A stretch of DNA of 7,319 nucleotides from positions 1 through 7,319 of the forward strand of contig QNDJ01000065.1 in assembly GCA_003644825.1 (NCBI GenBank), in the 5' to 3' direction. The position numbers and the translations under genes are program-made. Below, piece after piece: positions 1 to 6,767 of this stretch. Within the stretch, counting starts at the first letter, position 1, and each line of letters begins with the position of its first letter. The notes under the pieces are model-generated. The model searched no databases, had not been told where the DNA came from, and was given only the letters and a program-made list of their open reading frames with translations. This DNA is from Candidatus Zhuqueibacterota bacterium (GTDB lineage Bacteria; SM23-31; B21-G16).

Positions 1-17
1 ATTTCCTGATTGCTCAT
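1..17 (-). CDS. possible 5' end of a further downstream gene, cut by the window edge
   Basis: An ATG lies on the minus strand six bases after the stop codon of the small membrane protein gene and opens a frame reading MSNQE before the window ends. The dense packing of the operon makes a start here plausible. Against it, no Shine-Dalgarno sequence is close by; the nearest purine-rich stretch (GGAGAG) is more than 15 bases upstream, inside the preceding gene. Five codons cannot identify a product, so this is only a pointer for whoever has the neighbouring sequence. Confidence 0.25.
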
Positions 18-23
18 TTTTCA

Positions 24-407
24 CTATTTATAGTAAGCTCTCCATCCCACAACATTTAAAATTATTAGTAAAAAAACAAGTATTAATAAAAGAAATATGC
101 TGGCAGTTTTACTCATAACTCTGTTACTGTAATAACCGATGATAAATCCTGAAAGCCCGATTATAATATCTATGACCCTGTTTTGCCACATTTCAGTTAT
201 ACCCAGCAATCTTTCAAATATTTCCCAGAAAACAAGAAGACTGAAAACAATCGTTATTGCTAAGCGAATCGGTACTTCGATCAGACGAAAAATTATGCCC
301 AGGGTTGAACCAGCTATTAAGTGAACTGCAGCCCACCAGTCAATATATCTTCCTTCTTTCCACAGGTTTTCAACAAATTCTCTGGAAAAAAAATTATTAA
401 TAAACAA
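24..407 (-). CDS. small four-helix integral membrane protein, VanZ/YjdF-like polar pattern
   Basis: The product has 127 residues and no catalytic domain I can name. About four hydrophobic segments are visible, near residues 24-42, 46-66, 77-93 and 101-123, so it should sit in the cytoplasmic membrane. Polar residues inside or beside the helices stand out: H29 and G33 in helix 1, E62 and E65 at the end of helix 2, E72, Q75, N76 and D80 entering helix 3. This H...G / E..E / E..QN...D..G pattern recalls VanZ-like and YjdF (DUF2238) membrane proteins, whose function is mostly unknown; the match is by eye and weak. The start is TTG, chosen because AGGAT lies five bases upstream and no earlier ATG, GTG or TTG exists in frame before the TAG stop. 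It is probably the penultimate or last gene of the operon. A role in envelope function is only inference. Confidence 0.75.
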   Translation of the reverse strand: MFINNFFSREFVENLWKEGRYIDWWAAVHLIAGSTLGIIFRLIEVPIRLAITIVFSLLVFWEIFERLLGITEMWQNRVIDIIIGLSGFIIGYYSNRVMSKTASIFLLLILVFLLIILNVVGWRAYYK

Positions 408-412
408 CTTAT

Positions 413-425
413 ATCCTGTTATCCT
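413..425 (-). promoter_or_regulatory. doubled Shine-Dalgarno-like element before the membrane protein gene
   Basis: On the minus strand the leader reads AGGATAACAGGAT followed by ATAAG and the TTG start. AGGAT therefore occurs twice in near-identical 8-base units. The copy nearer the start has suitable spacing (5 bases) and supports the choice of the unusual TTG start codon. Confidence 0.5.
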
Positions 426-450
426 GTATTTTCCCTGTTCGATATTAATC

Positions 451-476
451 TACAGTAATCATTCTTTTTTACTGTA
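451..476. repeat. perfect 8-bp inverted repeat with 10-bp loop in an intergenic gap
   Basis: TACAGTAA at 451-458 is matched by TTACTGTA at 469-476, with ten bases between. It lies just beyond the stop of the zinc-ribbon gene and before the membrane protein gene. The stem is AT-rich and no T-run follows on either strand, so it is a poor rho-independent terminator. It could be an operator-like dyad, an mRNA hairpin that affects stability, or chance in AT-rich DNA. Confidence 0.45.
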
Positions 477-485
477 ATTTCCGAT

Positions 486-857
486 TCAAAAGCTTTCCCA
501 GGAGGTTAATTTTCCGTCATCAAAATATAGATAAGTTTTATTATTTTTGTAGAACCATTCTTCGTGCACGCCGTGACTGCTTACTGATGTATTAATTTTA
601 TCCGGTCTGCCCCAGCTTTCTCTTGCCATATTAACCGTCATACCGACCCAGATTTTCTGCCCCATAATTTTGTTAACAATTTCTTTATTATACTTCTTTG
701 ATAATGTTTCTCGTTTTTTACGTAAATATTCTATCAGGTATTTCCTTCTACAATCTTTACAGATTTTAGATAATCCGTCTTTAGATGTTTCATCTCTATC
801 AAACTCGTTAAAGGGCTTAAATTCTTTACATTTAGAACACTGTTTTTTGTTGTCCAT
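486..857 (-). CDS. small zinc-ribbon protein with C-terminal SmpA/BamE-like domain
   Basis: The 123-residue product has two recognisable parts. Residues 5-40 form a four-cysteine zinc-binding module, C7-x2-C10 and C33-x2-C36, of the kind seen at the front of many phage and HNH-associated proteins (CSKCKEFKPFNEF, then KICKDCRR); no HNH nuclease motif follows. Residues 37-62 are a very basic helix. Residues 63-123 (GMTVNMARESWGRPDKIN, later EEWFY, YLYFDDGKLTSWE) look like the SmpA/OmlA (BamE-like) fold, usually met in exported lipoproteins. No signal peptide or lipobox is present, so the protein should be cytoplasmic. The ATG overlaps the stop of the propeller gene by one base (TGATG), with GAGGAAG upstream, which points to translational coupling. 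The zinc ribbon suggests nucleic-acid or protein binding; the actual function is unknown. Confidence 0.85.
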   Translation of the reverse strand: MDNKKQCSKCKEFKPFNEFDRDETSKDGLSKICKDCRRKYLIEYLRKKRETLSKKYNKEIVNKIMGQKIWVGMTVNMARESWGRPDKINTSVSSHGVHEEWFYKNNKTYLYFDDGKLTSWESF

Positions 858-2521
858 CAGTCGATTCTTCCTCTTCTATTCCATAGAAAAAATGTCAAAC
901 CTTTTCTTGTTCCCAGCCATAAATAATTTCCCTCCAGAACTATTGTTCTGACTGAATCATCAATGAGTCCGTCAGCGCTTGTATAAACTATCCAGTATTT
1001 TTTTTCACGATTAAATTTATATAATCCGGTTTCTGTTCCAACCCATACATAATTTTCAGAAGGTATTATACTGTTTATTCTTGTATTTTCAAAATAATGA
1101 AATTGAGGAAATGCCTGCCACTTTTTAGTTTTTTTATTGAAAAACTGAATACCACCTCCAGTAGCAAACCAGAGCTCGTTTTTCCATTTTCCTATAGCAG
1201 TGGTAGTAGGAATTACAATTTCGGAAGAACCTTTAACAGAACTCCACTGTTGAAGGAATTTATCATATTTAAAGATTCCTCTTCTTGTTGCTGCCCATAC
1301 AATAAAACCATCGCATTTAATATCGTAAACCCTTGTATTTTTCAGTAGTTTATTCTGGAAATTGTGAACTTTATACTCTGGATACTTTATTAAATTAACA
1401 CCACTTCCGGTTGCAACCCATACCCCATCCTCATCCATATCGAGTTTATATATCAGGTTATCTCTTAAATTATTAAAGACAGTGTACAACTTCCAGCTAT
1501 TCTTTTTTTTATCATATCTCATCAATCCATCAAGAGTTCCTATCCAGACAAAGTGTGAATCCGCTTTTATCGAGGTTATACTGTAGTTCTGAAAAGCAGC
1601 GAGCTTCTGTATATCAATATGTTCCCATTTGTCTTTTCTTCTATCCCAGAGAGTGATTCCGTGGCTTAATTCGTTTTTAGCCAGTCCACCAATCCATACA
1701 ATTCCGTCATCATCTTCAATAGCTTCAACAGAATTTTGATATAATCCAAACCTCAACACATTGAGAAAATCGGTTCTTAAGTTACCAACAGCAGCGCCCA
1801 GTCCCCAGGTTCCGAGCCACAGGTTTTCTCTATCGTCCTCTGTAAAGTAACTGATATTATAGTTGTGGAAATATTTATCTCTGATATATCCTTCCGGGAA
1901 AAAAAGATACTCCGGTTCACTTATAAAAAGGGGAAAATCAAACTTCTTTAGAGCTTTTTTCCCGAACCATATAATCTTATTTTTATACTTATCAACGGGT
2001 GGATTGGTCCAGTGGAAATTTCCACCCAATTTGTCACCAATATAATATCTTTTATCAGTTTCGATCCAGATGTTGTTATTATCTATTCCAATTGACAATA
2101 GATTTTCCTGGCTGTTCATCCCGATTTCAGATTTTGAGATATTATTCCACCAGTTCATTCCATCACGATAATAGCTTATTCCTTTAGAATGGGCAGCCCA
2201 TATAAAATCCGTTGACCAATCAAAAGCTACAACAAGAATCCTATCGTCAGCAAGTCCATTACTCTTTGTAAATGGATAATCCCATTCATTATAAAACCTT
2301 GAGTATCGTAAAATACCATTTGTAGAACCAAAATAAATGTAACTTCTTCCCACCGCAATTGATGTTATATATTTCATATCAGAGTAGCTAATCCAGTCAT
2401 CAATTCTGTATTTATTTCTCCTGAGCAGGTCATTCATTCTATTCTGGGGGAATGAAAAACTATATATGCCTGTTAGAAGCAGGAAAAAAAAATTGAAAAC
2501 TAAATTGCTAATCTTTTTCAT
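857..2521 (-). CDS. secreted beta-propeller protein with Reg_prop-type repeats
   Basis: The 554-residue product starts with a Sec signal peptide: KK near the N-terminus, a hydrophobic core at about residues 7-22 and a likely cleavage site near residues 23-26. There is no lipobox cysteine; C403 is the only cysteine I find. About eleven repeats carry the core pattern [VLI]W[VIL][GA]T..G[LIV], starting near residues 61, 107, 151 (degenerate), 234, 275, 325, 367, 408, 450, 492 and 534. The last six sit 41-42 residues apart, each blade ending in a K.W motif. This is the repeat of two-component regulator propellers (Reg_prop), the sensor half of hybrid kinases such as BT4663-type proteins, but no transmembrane helix, Y_Y_Y domain or kinase follows, so it stands alone. 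It is probably periplasmic or extracellular; the ligand is unknown. The ATG lies inside the end of the amidohydrolase gene with no Shine-Dalgarno sequence, so it is probably translated by coupling. The signal peptide supports this start. Confidence 0.92.
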   Translation of the reverse strand: MKKISNLVFNFFFLLLTGIYSFSFPQNRMNDLLRRNKYRIDDWISYSDMKYITSIAVGRSYIYFGSTNGILRYSRFYNEWDYPFTKSNGLADDRILVVAFDWSTDFIWAAHSKGISYYRDGMNWWNNISKSEIGMNSQENLLSIGIDNNNIWIETDKRYYIGDKLGGNFHWTNPPVDKYKNKIIWFGKKALKKFDFPLFISEPEYLFFPEGYIRDKYFHNYNISYFTEDDRENLWLGTWGLGAAVGNLRTDFLNVLRFGLYQNSVEAIEDDDGIVWIGGLAKNELSHGITLWDRRKDKWEHIDIQKLAAFQNYSITSIKADSHFVWIGTLDGLMRYDKKKNSWKLYTVFNNLRDNLIYKLDMDEDGVWVATGSGVNLIKYPEYKVHNFQNKLLKNTRVYDIKCDGFIVWAATRRGIFKYDKFLQQWSSVKGSSEIVIPTTTAIGKWKNELWFATGGGIQFFNKKTKKWQAFPQFHYFENTRINSIIPSENYVWVGTETGLYKFNREKKYWIVYTSADGLIDDSVRTIVLEGNYLWLGTRKGLTFFLWNRRGRID

Positions 2522-3701
2522 CAGAAAAATGGTTAATTATGTTTACCAGCGTCAAAATACCATATTTAATAGAGTTTTCATCAGGGATGTAGAAGGGGCT
2601 GTGAAGGTAATATTCGATTTTGTCTTTTTTACCGACACCCAGCTTGAAAAATGAACCCCTTGTTTCCTGTAGAAAGTAAGCAAAATCTTCTCCCCCCATG
2701 GTTCCAACAATGGGTATAACGTTATCATTGCCAATTATTTCCGATGCAGCTTTTTTAACAAGCTCAGTCATCACAGGTTCATTGATAAGCACAGGAGTAC
2801 CTTTTATATATCTATACTTGTAGGTGCAGCCATTACCCTCTGTAACTCCTTTAACGATTCTTGAGATTGCCTGAGGAAACAGGTCTGCAGTTTCCTGATC
2901 AAGAGCCCTGCAGGTGCCAACTATTTCTACTTCTTCTGGTATAATATTGGACGCACTTCCCCCTGAAATAGTTCCGAAAGATAGAACCGCTGGCGAAAAT
3001 GGATTGGTCATTCTGCTTACAACCTTCTGCAAGGCTAATACAACCTCTGCAGCCGTTAAAATAGGGTCTTTTGTTAGATGAGGGTGTGCTCCATGTCCTC
3101 CTTTACCTATGATTTTAATCTGGAAATTATTTGCAGATGCCATCATCGGTCCTTTTTTTACTCCAATTGTTCCTACAGGTAAATCCGGGTCAGTATGAAG
3201 ACCAAATATAGCATCTACATCGGGGTTTTTCAATACACCTTCTTTAATCATCGAAATTGCACCCCCGGGAAGAGTCTCTTCCGAGGGCTGAAATAATAAT
3301 TTCACATTGCACCTGAGTTTATCCTGAAATTTTTTTAAAATGGTAGCAGTTCCAAGTAAACAACTTATATGAATATCATGACCACAGGCATGCATTACAC
3401 CTTTATTCTCTGAACTATAAGGCAAACCGGTCTGTTCCATAACCGGTAAAGCATCCATATCTGTTCTTAAAGCAACGGTTTTTCCATCACCCGGGGCAGG
3501 AATTAAACCAACGATACCAGTTTTTGCAATCCTTGTTTTGTGTTCTATTCCAAGTTTTTTTAGGTATTCAGAAATATATTTTGCAGTATTAAATTCCTGC
3601 TTGGAGAGCTCGGGATGCCGGTGTAACCATCTTCTGATTTTGATTATTTCTGGTAGTATTTTCTCTGTTTCATTTATAATATCTTTAACTGGAATATTCA
3701 T
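2508..3701 (-). CDS. M20-family metal-dependent amidohydrolase (M20D, hippurate/IAA-amino acid hydrolase type)
   Basis: This 397-residue enzyme should hydrolyse an N-acyl or amide bond of an amino acid derivative. The M20D landmarks are in order: RTDMDALP at residues 79-86, HACGHD at 104-109, QPSEE at 138-142, GLHTDP at 167-172, GKGGHGAHPH at 199-208, GGEDFAYF at 336-343 and LHSP at 366-369. By analogy with plant ILL2 the metal ligands would be C106, H108, E142, H169 and H367, and E141 the general base; all are present, so it looks active. Residues of about 185-300 form the lid/dimerisation domain. Length is typical of the family. Relatives include hippurate hydrolase, IAA-amino acid hydrolase, N-acetyl-diaminopimelate deacetylase and aminoacylases; the sequence does not tell which substrate is used. 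No signal peptide is seen, so it is cytoplasmic. It starts at ATG with AGGA six bases upstream and overlaps the propeller gene by 14 bases. Confidence 0.96.
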   Translation of the reverse strand: MNIPVKDIINETEKILPEIIKIRRWLHRHPELSKQEFNTAKYISEYLKKLGIEHKTRIAKTGIVGLIPAPGDGKTVALRTDMDALPVMEQTGLPYSSENKGVMHACGHDIHISCLLGTATILKKFQDKLRCNVKLLFQPSEETLPGGAISMIKEGVLKNPDVDAIFGLHTDPDLPVGTIGVKKGPMMASANNFQIKIIGKGGHGAHPHLTKDPILTAAEVVLALQKVVSRMTNPFSPAVLSFGTISGGSASNIIPEEVEIVGTCRALDQETADLFPQAISRIVKGVTEGNGCTYKYRYIKGTPVLINEPVMTELVKKAASEIIGNDNVIPIVGTMGGEDFAYFLQETRGSFFKLGVGKKDKIEYYLHSPFYIPDENSIKYGILTLVNIINHFSDEKD

Positions 3702-3707
3702 TTTTAA

Positions 3708-3711
3708 TCCT
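3708..3711 (-). promoter_or_regulatory. ribosome binding site of the M20 amidohydrolase gene
   Basis: The minus strand reads AGGA, six bases before the ATG at 3701. It supports that start and lies in the 47-bp gap after the archease gene. Confidence 0.6.
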
Positions 3712-3748
3712 GTATTATTATAATGAATTGTAAACTTCCTATTTTTAT

Positions 3749-4195
3749 CTATAAGTCAAAAATCACATTTGCTTCCCAGTAATCATTTCTTTTTTTAACA
3801 GAAAGCTGATGATATGTAACAGTTTTTATTTCAGCTAAAAGAATATGCTTTTCCGGATTAAATGGTTCTCCTTCAGCGGTTCCTTTCAGAGAAAAATTTT
3901 TGTTTTCTGAATTTGTGATTTTAACCCTGAACTTTTTAAAAATAAAGTGTTCTGATGAATGTAAATAGAGAAGCTCACTGAGCCATATTTTTAAAAGCTC
4001 ATCAATCCGGGAAGCCTGAATACTGAGTGACTTTTTAGTTTTAATTTCTACACTGGATACATCTGCGATGATGTTAAACATACCGGTAGCTGCCGTAACA
4101 AAAAGCTCTTCAATATTCTTTCCATAAGCTTTGAGCCCTGCATCAGCCGTATGGTTAATGTATTCATAGCCAGTTTTCTGGAAATTTTCTTTCAT
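3749..4195 (-). CDS. archease (RtcB RNA ligase activating protein)
   Basis: The 148-residue product matches the archease family (MTH1598/TM1083 type) over its whole length. It has the N-terminal signature YEYINHTADAGLKAYG at residues 10-25 with the conserved D18, the central helix WLSELLYLHS at 71-80, the GEPF..EKH stretch at 109-117, IKTVTYHQL at 123-131 and the terminal IFDL with D147, the second conserved acidic residue of the metal site. In characterised systems archease speeds guanylylation and turnover of RtcB, the GTP-dependent RNA ligase joining 2',3'-cyclic phosphate or 3'-phosphate ends to 5'-OH ends. It is a small cytoplasmic cofactor. No rtcB is in this window. Its ATG follows the gyrA stop directly (TAAATG) and no Shine-Dalgarno sequence is evident, so translation probably depends on ribosomes finishing gyrA. 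The match is clear by eye; that it serves RtcB here is inference. Confidence 0.95.
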   Translation of the reverse strand: MKENFQKTGYEYINHTADAGLKAYGKNIEELFVTAATGMFNIIADVSSVEIKTKKSLSIQASRIDELLKIWLSELLYLHSSEHFIFKKFRVKITNSENKNFSLKGTAEGEPFNPEKHILLAEIKTVTYHQLSVKKRNDYWEANVIFDL

Positions 4196-6652
4196 TTAAG
4201 TATTAAGGTTATTTTCGTTTTTTACATTTTCGGATTTAACTATTCTTGCGACATCGGCTATTTTATCACCTTCGTCAATTTTTATCAACCTGACCCCCTG
4301 AGTATTTCTGCCGGTTGTTCTTATATCAGCAATTCTCAGCCTTATTACAACACCTTTTTCTGTGATTATCATCAAATCATCATTATCCACAACTTCCATA
4401 ATGGTAATCATTTTTCCAACTCTTTCAGTGGTCTTAATTGTAATAATTCCAACACCACCCCTGTTAGTTATTCTATAATCATGGATACTGCTTCTTTTTC
4501 CAAAACCTTTATCAGTAACAACCAGAAGAGAGGCTTCTCTTTTTATTACAACCATTCCAACTACATAATCATCTTTTGCAAGGTTAATACCCTTTACACC
4601 GGTTGCAGTTCTTCCCATAGCCCTGACCCTGCTTTCATTAAACCTTATTGCTTTTCCATTATGGGTGCCGAGAACGATATCCTGGGTTCCATCGGTCAAT
4701 TTAGCACCGATGAGTTTATCTTCATCCCTTATAGAAATAGCATTTATACCACCCTTTCTTGGATGACCATAAGCATAAAGAACAGTTTTTTTCACAATTC
4801 CTTTTTTTGTTGCCATAATGATATAATGTTTATCATCGAATTCCTTAACATTTACAAATGCAGTTATTTTTTCACCTTTCGATATCTTGATAAGGTTTAC
4901 AATAGCTCTACCTCTGGACAATTTCCCTGCCTGTGGTATTTCATAGACTTTCAGCCAGTAACATCTACCTCTGTCAGTAAAGAAAAGAATATAATGGTGA
5001 GTCGAGGCAATAAACAGATGTTCAATAAAATCTTCTTCTTTTGTTGTAGCTCCAATAGAACCTCTGCCACCTCTGTGCTGTCTTCTAAAACCACTAACCG
5101 GAAACCTTTTTATAAATCCATCATGAGATATTGTAATAACCATATCCTCTTCAGCGATTATATCTTCAATTTTAAATTCAGAGAAATCTTCAATAATTTC
5201 TGTTCTTCTTTCATCGCCGTATTTTTCTTTTAACTCAAGGAGTTCGTTTTTTATAATGTCCATTCTCAGAGCCCTGCTTTCAAGAATTCCTTTCAAACGG
5301 GCAATCAGTTTTATAGTTTCCAGATAATCTTTTTCTATTTTTTCTCTTTCCAGGCCTGTGAGTCGCTGGAGCCTCATATCGAGGATAGCTTTTGCCTGAA
5401 TCTCCGATAAAGAAAATTTTTCCATCAGCCCATTTTTTGCATCTTCAGGTGTTGCCGACTTTTTAATGAGTTCAATTATAGCATCGATGTTATCAAGGGC
5501 TATTTTCAAGCCCTCAAGAATATGGGCTTTTTTTTCTGCTTCATTCAGCTCAAATCGGGTTCTTCTTATAACGACCTCGTGCCGATGGTCTATAAAGTGC
5601 TGAAGCATCTCCTTCAGATTCAATAATTTTGGAACACCATTGACAAGAGCAAGCATTATCACGCCGAACGTCGATTGAAGCTGAGAATGTTTATAGAGTT
5701 GATTAAGGATTACATCTGGTTGGGAATCTCTTTTAAGTTCAAAAACTATTCTGATACCATCTCTGTCTGATTCGTCCCTGATATCAGAAATTCCCTCAAT
5801 CTTTTTATCTTTAATAAGATTGGCAATTTTTTCGATAAGGTTTGACTTATTCACCTGATAGGGAATCTCTGTAACAACAATCTGTTCTTTATCACCTCTT
5901 AAAGTTTCAACATTGGCTTTTGCCCTGATAAGGATTCTACCTCTTCCTGTTCGATATGCTTCTCTTACCCCTTCTTTTCCAAAGATTATTCCACCGGTGG
6001 GAAAATCCGGAGCAGTTATATATTCCATAAGCTCGGGTATTGTTATCTCGGGGTCATCAATTAGTGCAACCAGACCATCAATTATCTCATTTAAATTGTG
6101 TGGTGGTATGTTAGTAGCCATCCCGACTGCAATTCCTGAGGAACCATTTATAAGAAGATTTGGAACAACCGATGGCAAAATTGAAGGTTCTTTTAATGTA
6201 TCATCAAAGTTAGGGACGAACTCAACAGTATCTTTTTCAATATCTTTTAACAATTCTTCTGCCATTCTGTTCATTCGTGCTTCAGTGTATCTCATAGCGG
6301 CTGCTGAGTCTCCGTCGATTGAACCAAAGTTGCCCTGACCATCTATTAATGGATATCGTAGTGAAAAATCCTGAACCATTCGAACCATAGCATCATATAC
6401 GGCTGCATCTCCGTGAGGATGATATTTTCCCAGGACTTCACCAACAATCCTTGCACTCTTTTTATAAGGGCGTGTATGCCCTAAATTGAGGTCATTCATT
6501 GCGTATAAAATACGCCTGTGGACGGGTTTTAAGCCATCTCTGACATCTGGAAGTGCTCTCGATACTATAACGGACATAGAATAGTCTATATAGGAGTCTT
6601 TCATCTCCTCTTCAATATATCTGGTAATAATATTTTCACCAGGGATGTCCAT
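4196..6652 (-). CDS. gyrA: DNA gyrase subunit A
   Basis: The 818-residue product is the breakage-reunion subunit of DNA gyrase, which forms A2B2 with GyrB and introduces negative supercoils. Residue numbers coincide with E. coli GyrA in the N-terminal part: catalytic Y122 within AMRYTEARM, preceded by R121, and the DNA-intercalating I174 within [11 protein letters not shown]. The winged-helix and tower domains cover about residues 30-360 and the coiled-coil C-gate about 360-490. The GyrA box is at 525-531 as QHRGGRG. Six pinwheel blades of the C-terminal domain begin near residues 504, 554, 610, 658, 709 and 760. The GyrA box and full C-terminal domain argue for GyrA over ParC. Length is close to B. 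subtilis GyrA (821), and the long acidic tail of E. coli is absent. Position 83 of the quinolone-resistance region is Ala rather than Ser; D87 is kept. The ATG has GGAG eight bases upstream, and a promoter candidate precedes it. No gyrB is visible. Confidence 0.99.
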   Translation of the reverse strand: MDIPGENIITRYIEEEMKDSYIDYSMSVIVSRALPDVRDGLKPVHRRILYAMNDLNLGHTRPYKKSARIVGEVLGKYHPHGDAAVYDAMVRMVQDFSLRYPLIDGQGNFGSIDGDSAAAMRYTEARMNRMAEELLKDIEKDTVEFVPNFDDTLKEPSILPSVVPNLLINGSSGIAVGMATNIPPHNLNEIIDGLVALIDDPEITIPELMEYITAPDFPTGGIIFGKEGVREAYRTGRGRILIRAKANVETLRGDKEQIVVTEIPYQVNKSNLIEKIANLIKDKKIEGISDIRDESDRDGIRIVFELKRDSQPDVILNQLYKHSQLQSTFGVIMLALVNGVPKLLNLKEMLQHFIDHRHEVVIRRTRFELNEAEKKAHILEGLKIALDNIDAIIELIKKSATPEDAKNGLMEKFSLSEIQAKAILDMRLQRLTGLEREKIEKDYLETIKLIARLKGILESRALRMDIIKNELLELKEKYGDERRTEIIEDFSEFKIEDIIAEEDMVITISHDGFIKRFPVSGFRRQHRGGRGSIGATTKEEDFIEHLFIASTHHYILFFTDRGRCYWLKVYEIPQAGKLSRGRAIVNLIKISKGEKITAFVNVKEFDDKHYIIMATKKGIVKKTVLYAYGHPRKGGINAISIRDEDKLIGAKLTDGTQDIVLGTHNGKAIRFNESRVRAMGRTATGVKGINLAKDDYVVGMVVIKREASLLVVTDKGFGKRSSIHDYRITNRGGVGIITIKTTERVGKMITIMEVVDNDDLMIITEKGVVIRLRIADIRTTGRNTQGVRLIKIDEGDKIADVARIVKSENVKNENNLNT

Positions 6653-6660
6653 ATTCCGTT

Positions 6661-6664
6661 CTCC
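6661..6664 (-). promoter_or_regulatory. ribosome binding site of gyrA
   Basis: GGAG on the minus strand lies eight bases before the gyrA ATG at 6652. It is the clearest Shine-Dalgarno sequence in the window and fixes the gyrA start. Confidence 0.75.
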
Positions 6665-6687
6665 AGATTATTTATAAGTTTTTATTA

Positions 6688-6716
6688 AATTTAGTTTTAT
6701 TAAGGCTAAAAGTCAA
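6688..6716 (-). promoter_or_regulatory. candidate sigma70-type promoter for gyrA and the downstream operon
   Basis: On the minus strand TTGACT (6711-6716, five of six matches to the -35 consensus) is followed after exactly 17 bases by TAAATT (6688-6693, four of six matches to TATAAT). Transcription would begin near 6681, leaving a leader of about 30 bases that includes the GGAG ribosome binding site. The position, in the largest intergenic gap between full-length genes, fits. The -10 element is imperfect, and AT-rich DNA offers such matches by chance. If the organism is a true Bacteroidota member with its divergent primary sigma factor, the consensus would differ. Confidence 0.5.
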
Positions 6717-6748
6717 GGGAAATATTTATTGTAAGAAGAACGTTATTG

Positions 6749-6767
6749 TTATAATCATCAATTATAA
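6749..6767. repeat. 7-bp AT-only inverted repeat over the end of the FemAB-like gene
   Basis: TTATAAT (6749-6755) and ATTATAA (6761-6767) flank five bases and overlap the TAA stop of the FemAB-like gene. The stem has no G-C pair and no T-run follows in the direction of transcription, so it is not a convincing terminator. It may be an AT-rich dyad upstream of the gyrA promoter, or chance. Confidence 0.3.

Noticed and set aside
24-33. Short palindrome CTATTTATAG at the end of the membrane protein gene
   Set aside because: The arms are only four or five bases with a two-base centre in AT-rich DNA, which is expected by chance.
451-476. Rho-independent terminator at the intergenic inverted repeat
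   Set aside because: The stem is AT-rich and no run of T follows on either strand.
3702-3748. TATAAT on the minus strand in the gap before the M20 gene, as an internal promoter
   Set aside because: The hexamer is perfect but no -35 element sits 16-18 bases upstream, and a start 7 bases downstream would leave a leader too short to contain the AGGA ribosome binding site.
4151-5233. A long plus-strand open frame (360 codons) opposite gyrA
   Set aside because: It lies antisense to a certain gyrA. Its translation is rich in Ser, Phe, Asn, Ile and Cys with no domain, as expected from the complement of AT-rich coding DNA, and it has no ribosome binding site.
5913-6338. Plus-strand open frame of 141 codons opposite the gyrA N-terminal half
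   Set aside because: It is a shadow of gyrA: low-complexity Ser/Ile/Pro composition, no recognisable domain and a highly conserved gene on the other strand.
4196-6652. ParC (topoisomerase IV subunit A) instead of GyrA
   Set aside because: A GyrA box is present at residues 525-531 and six C-terminal blades follow, which fits GyrA; ParC lacks a canonical GyrA box.
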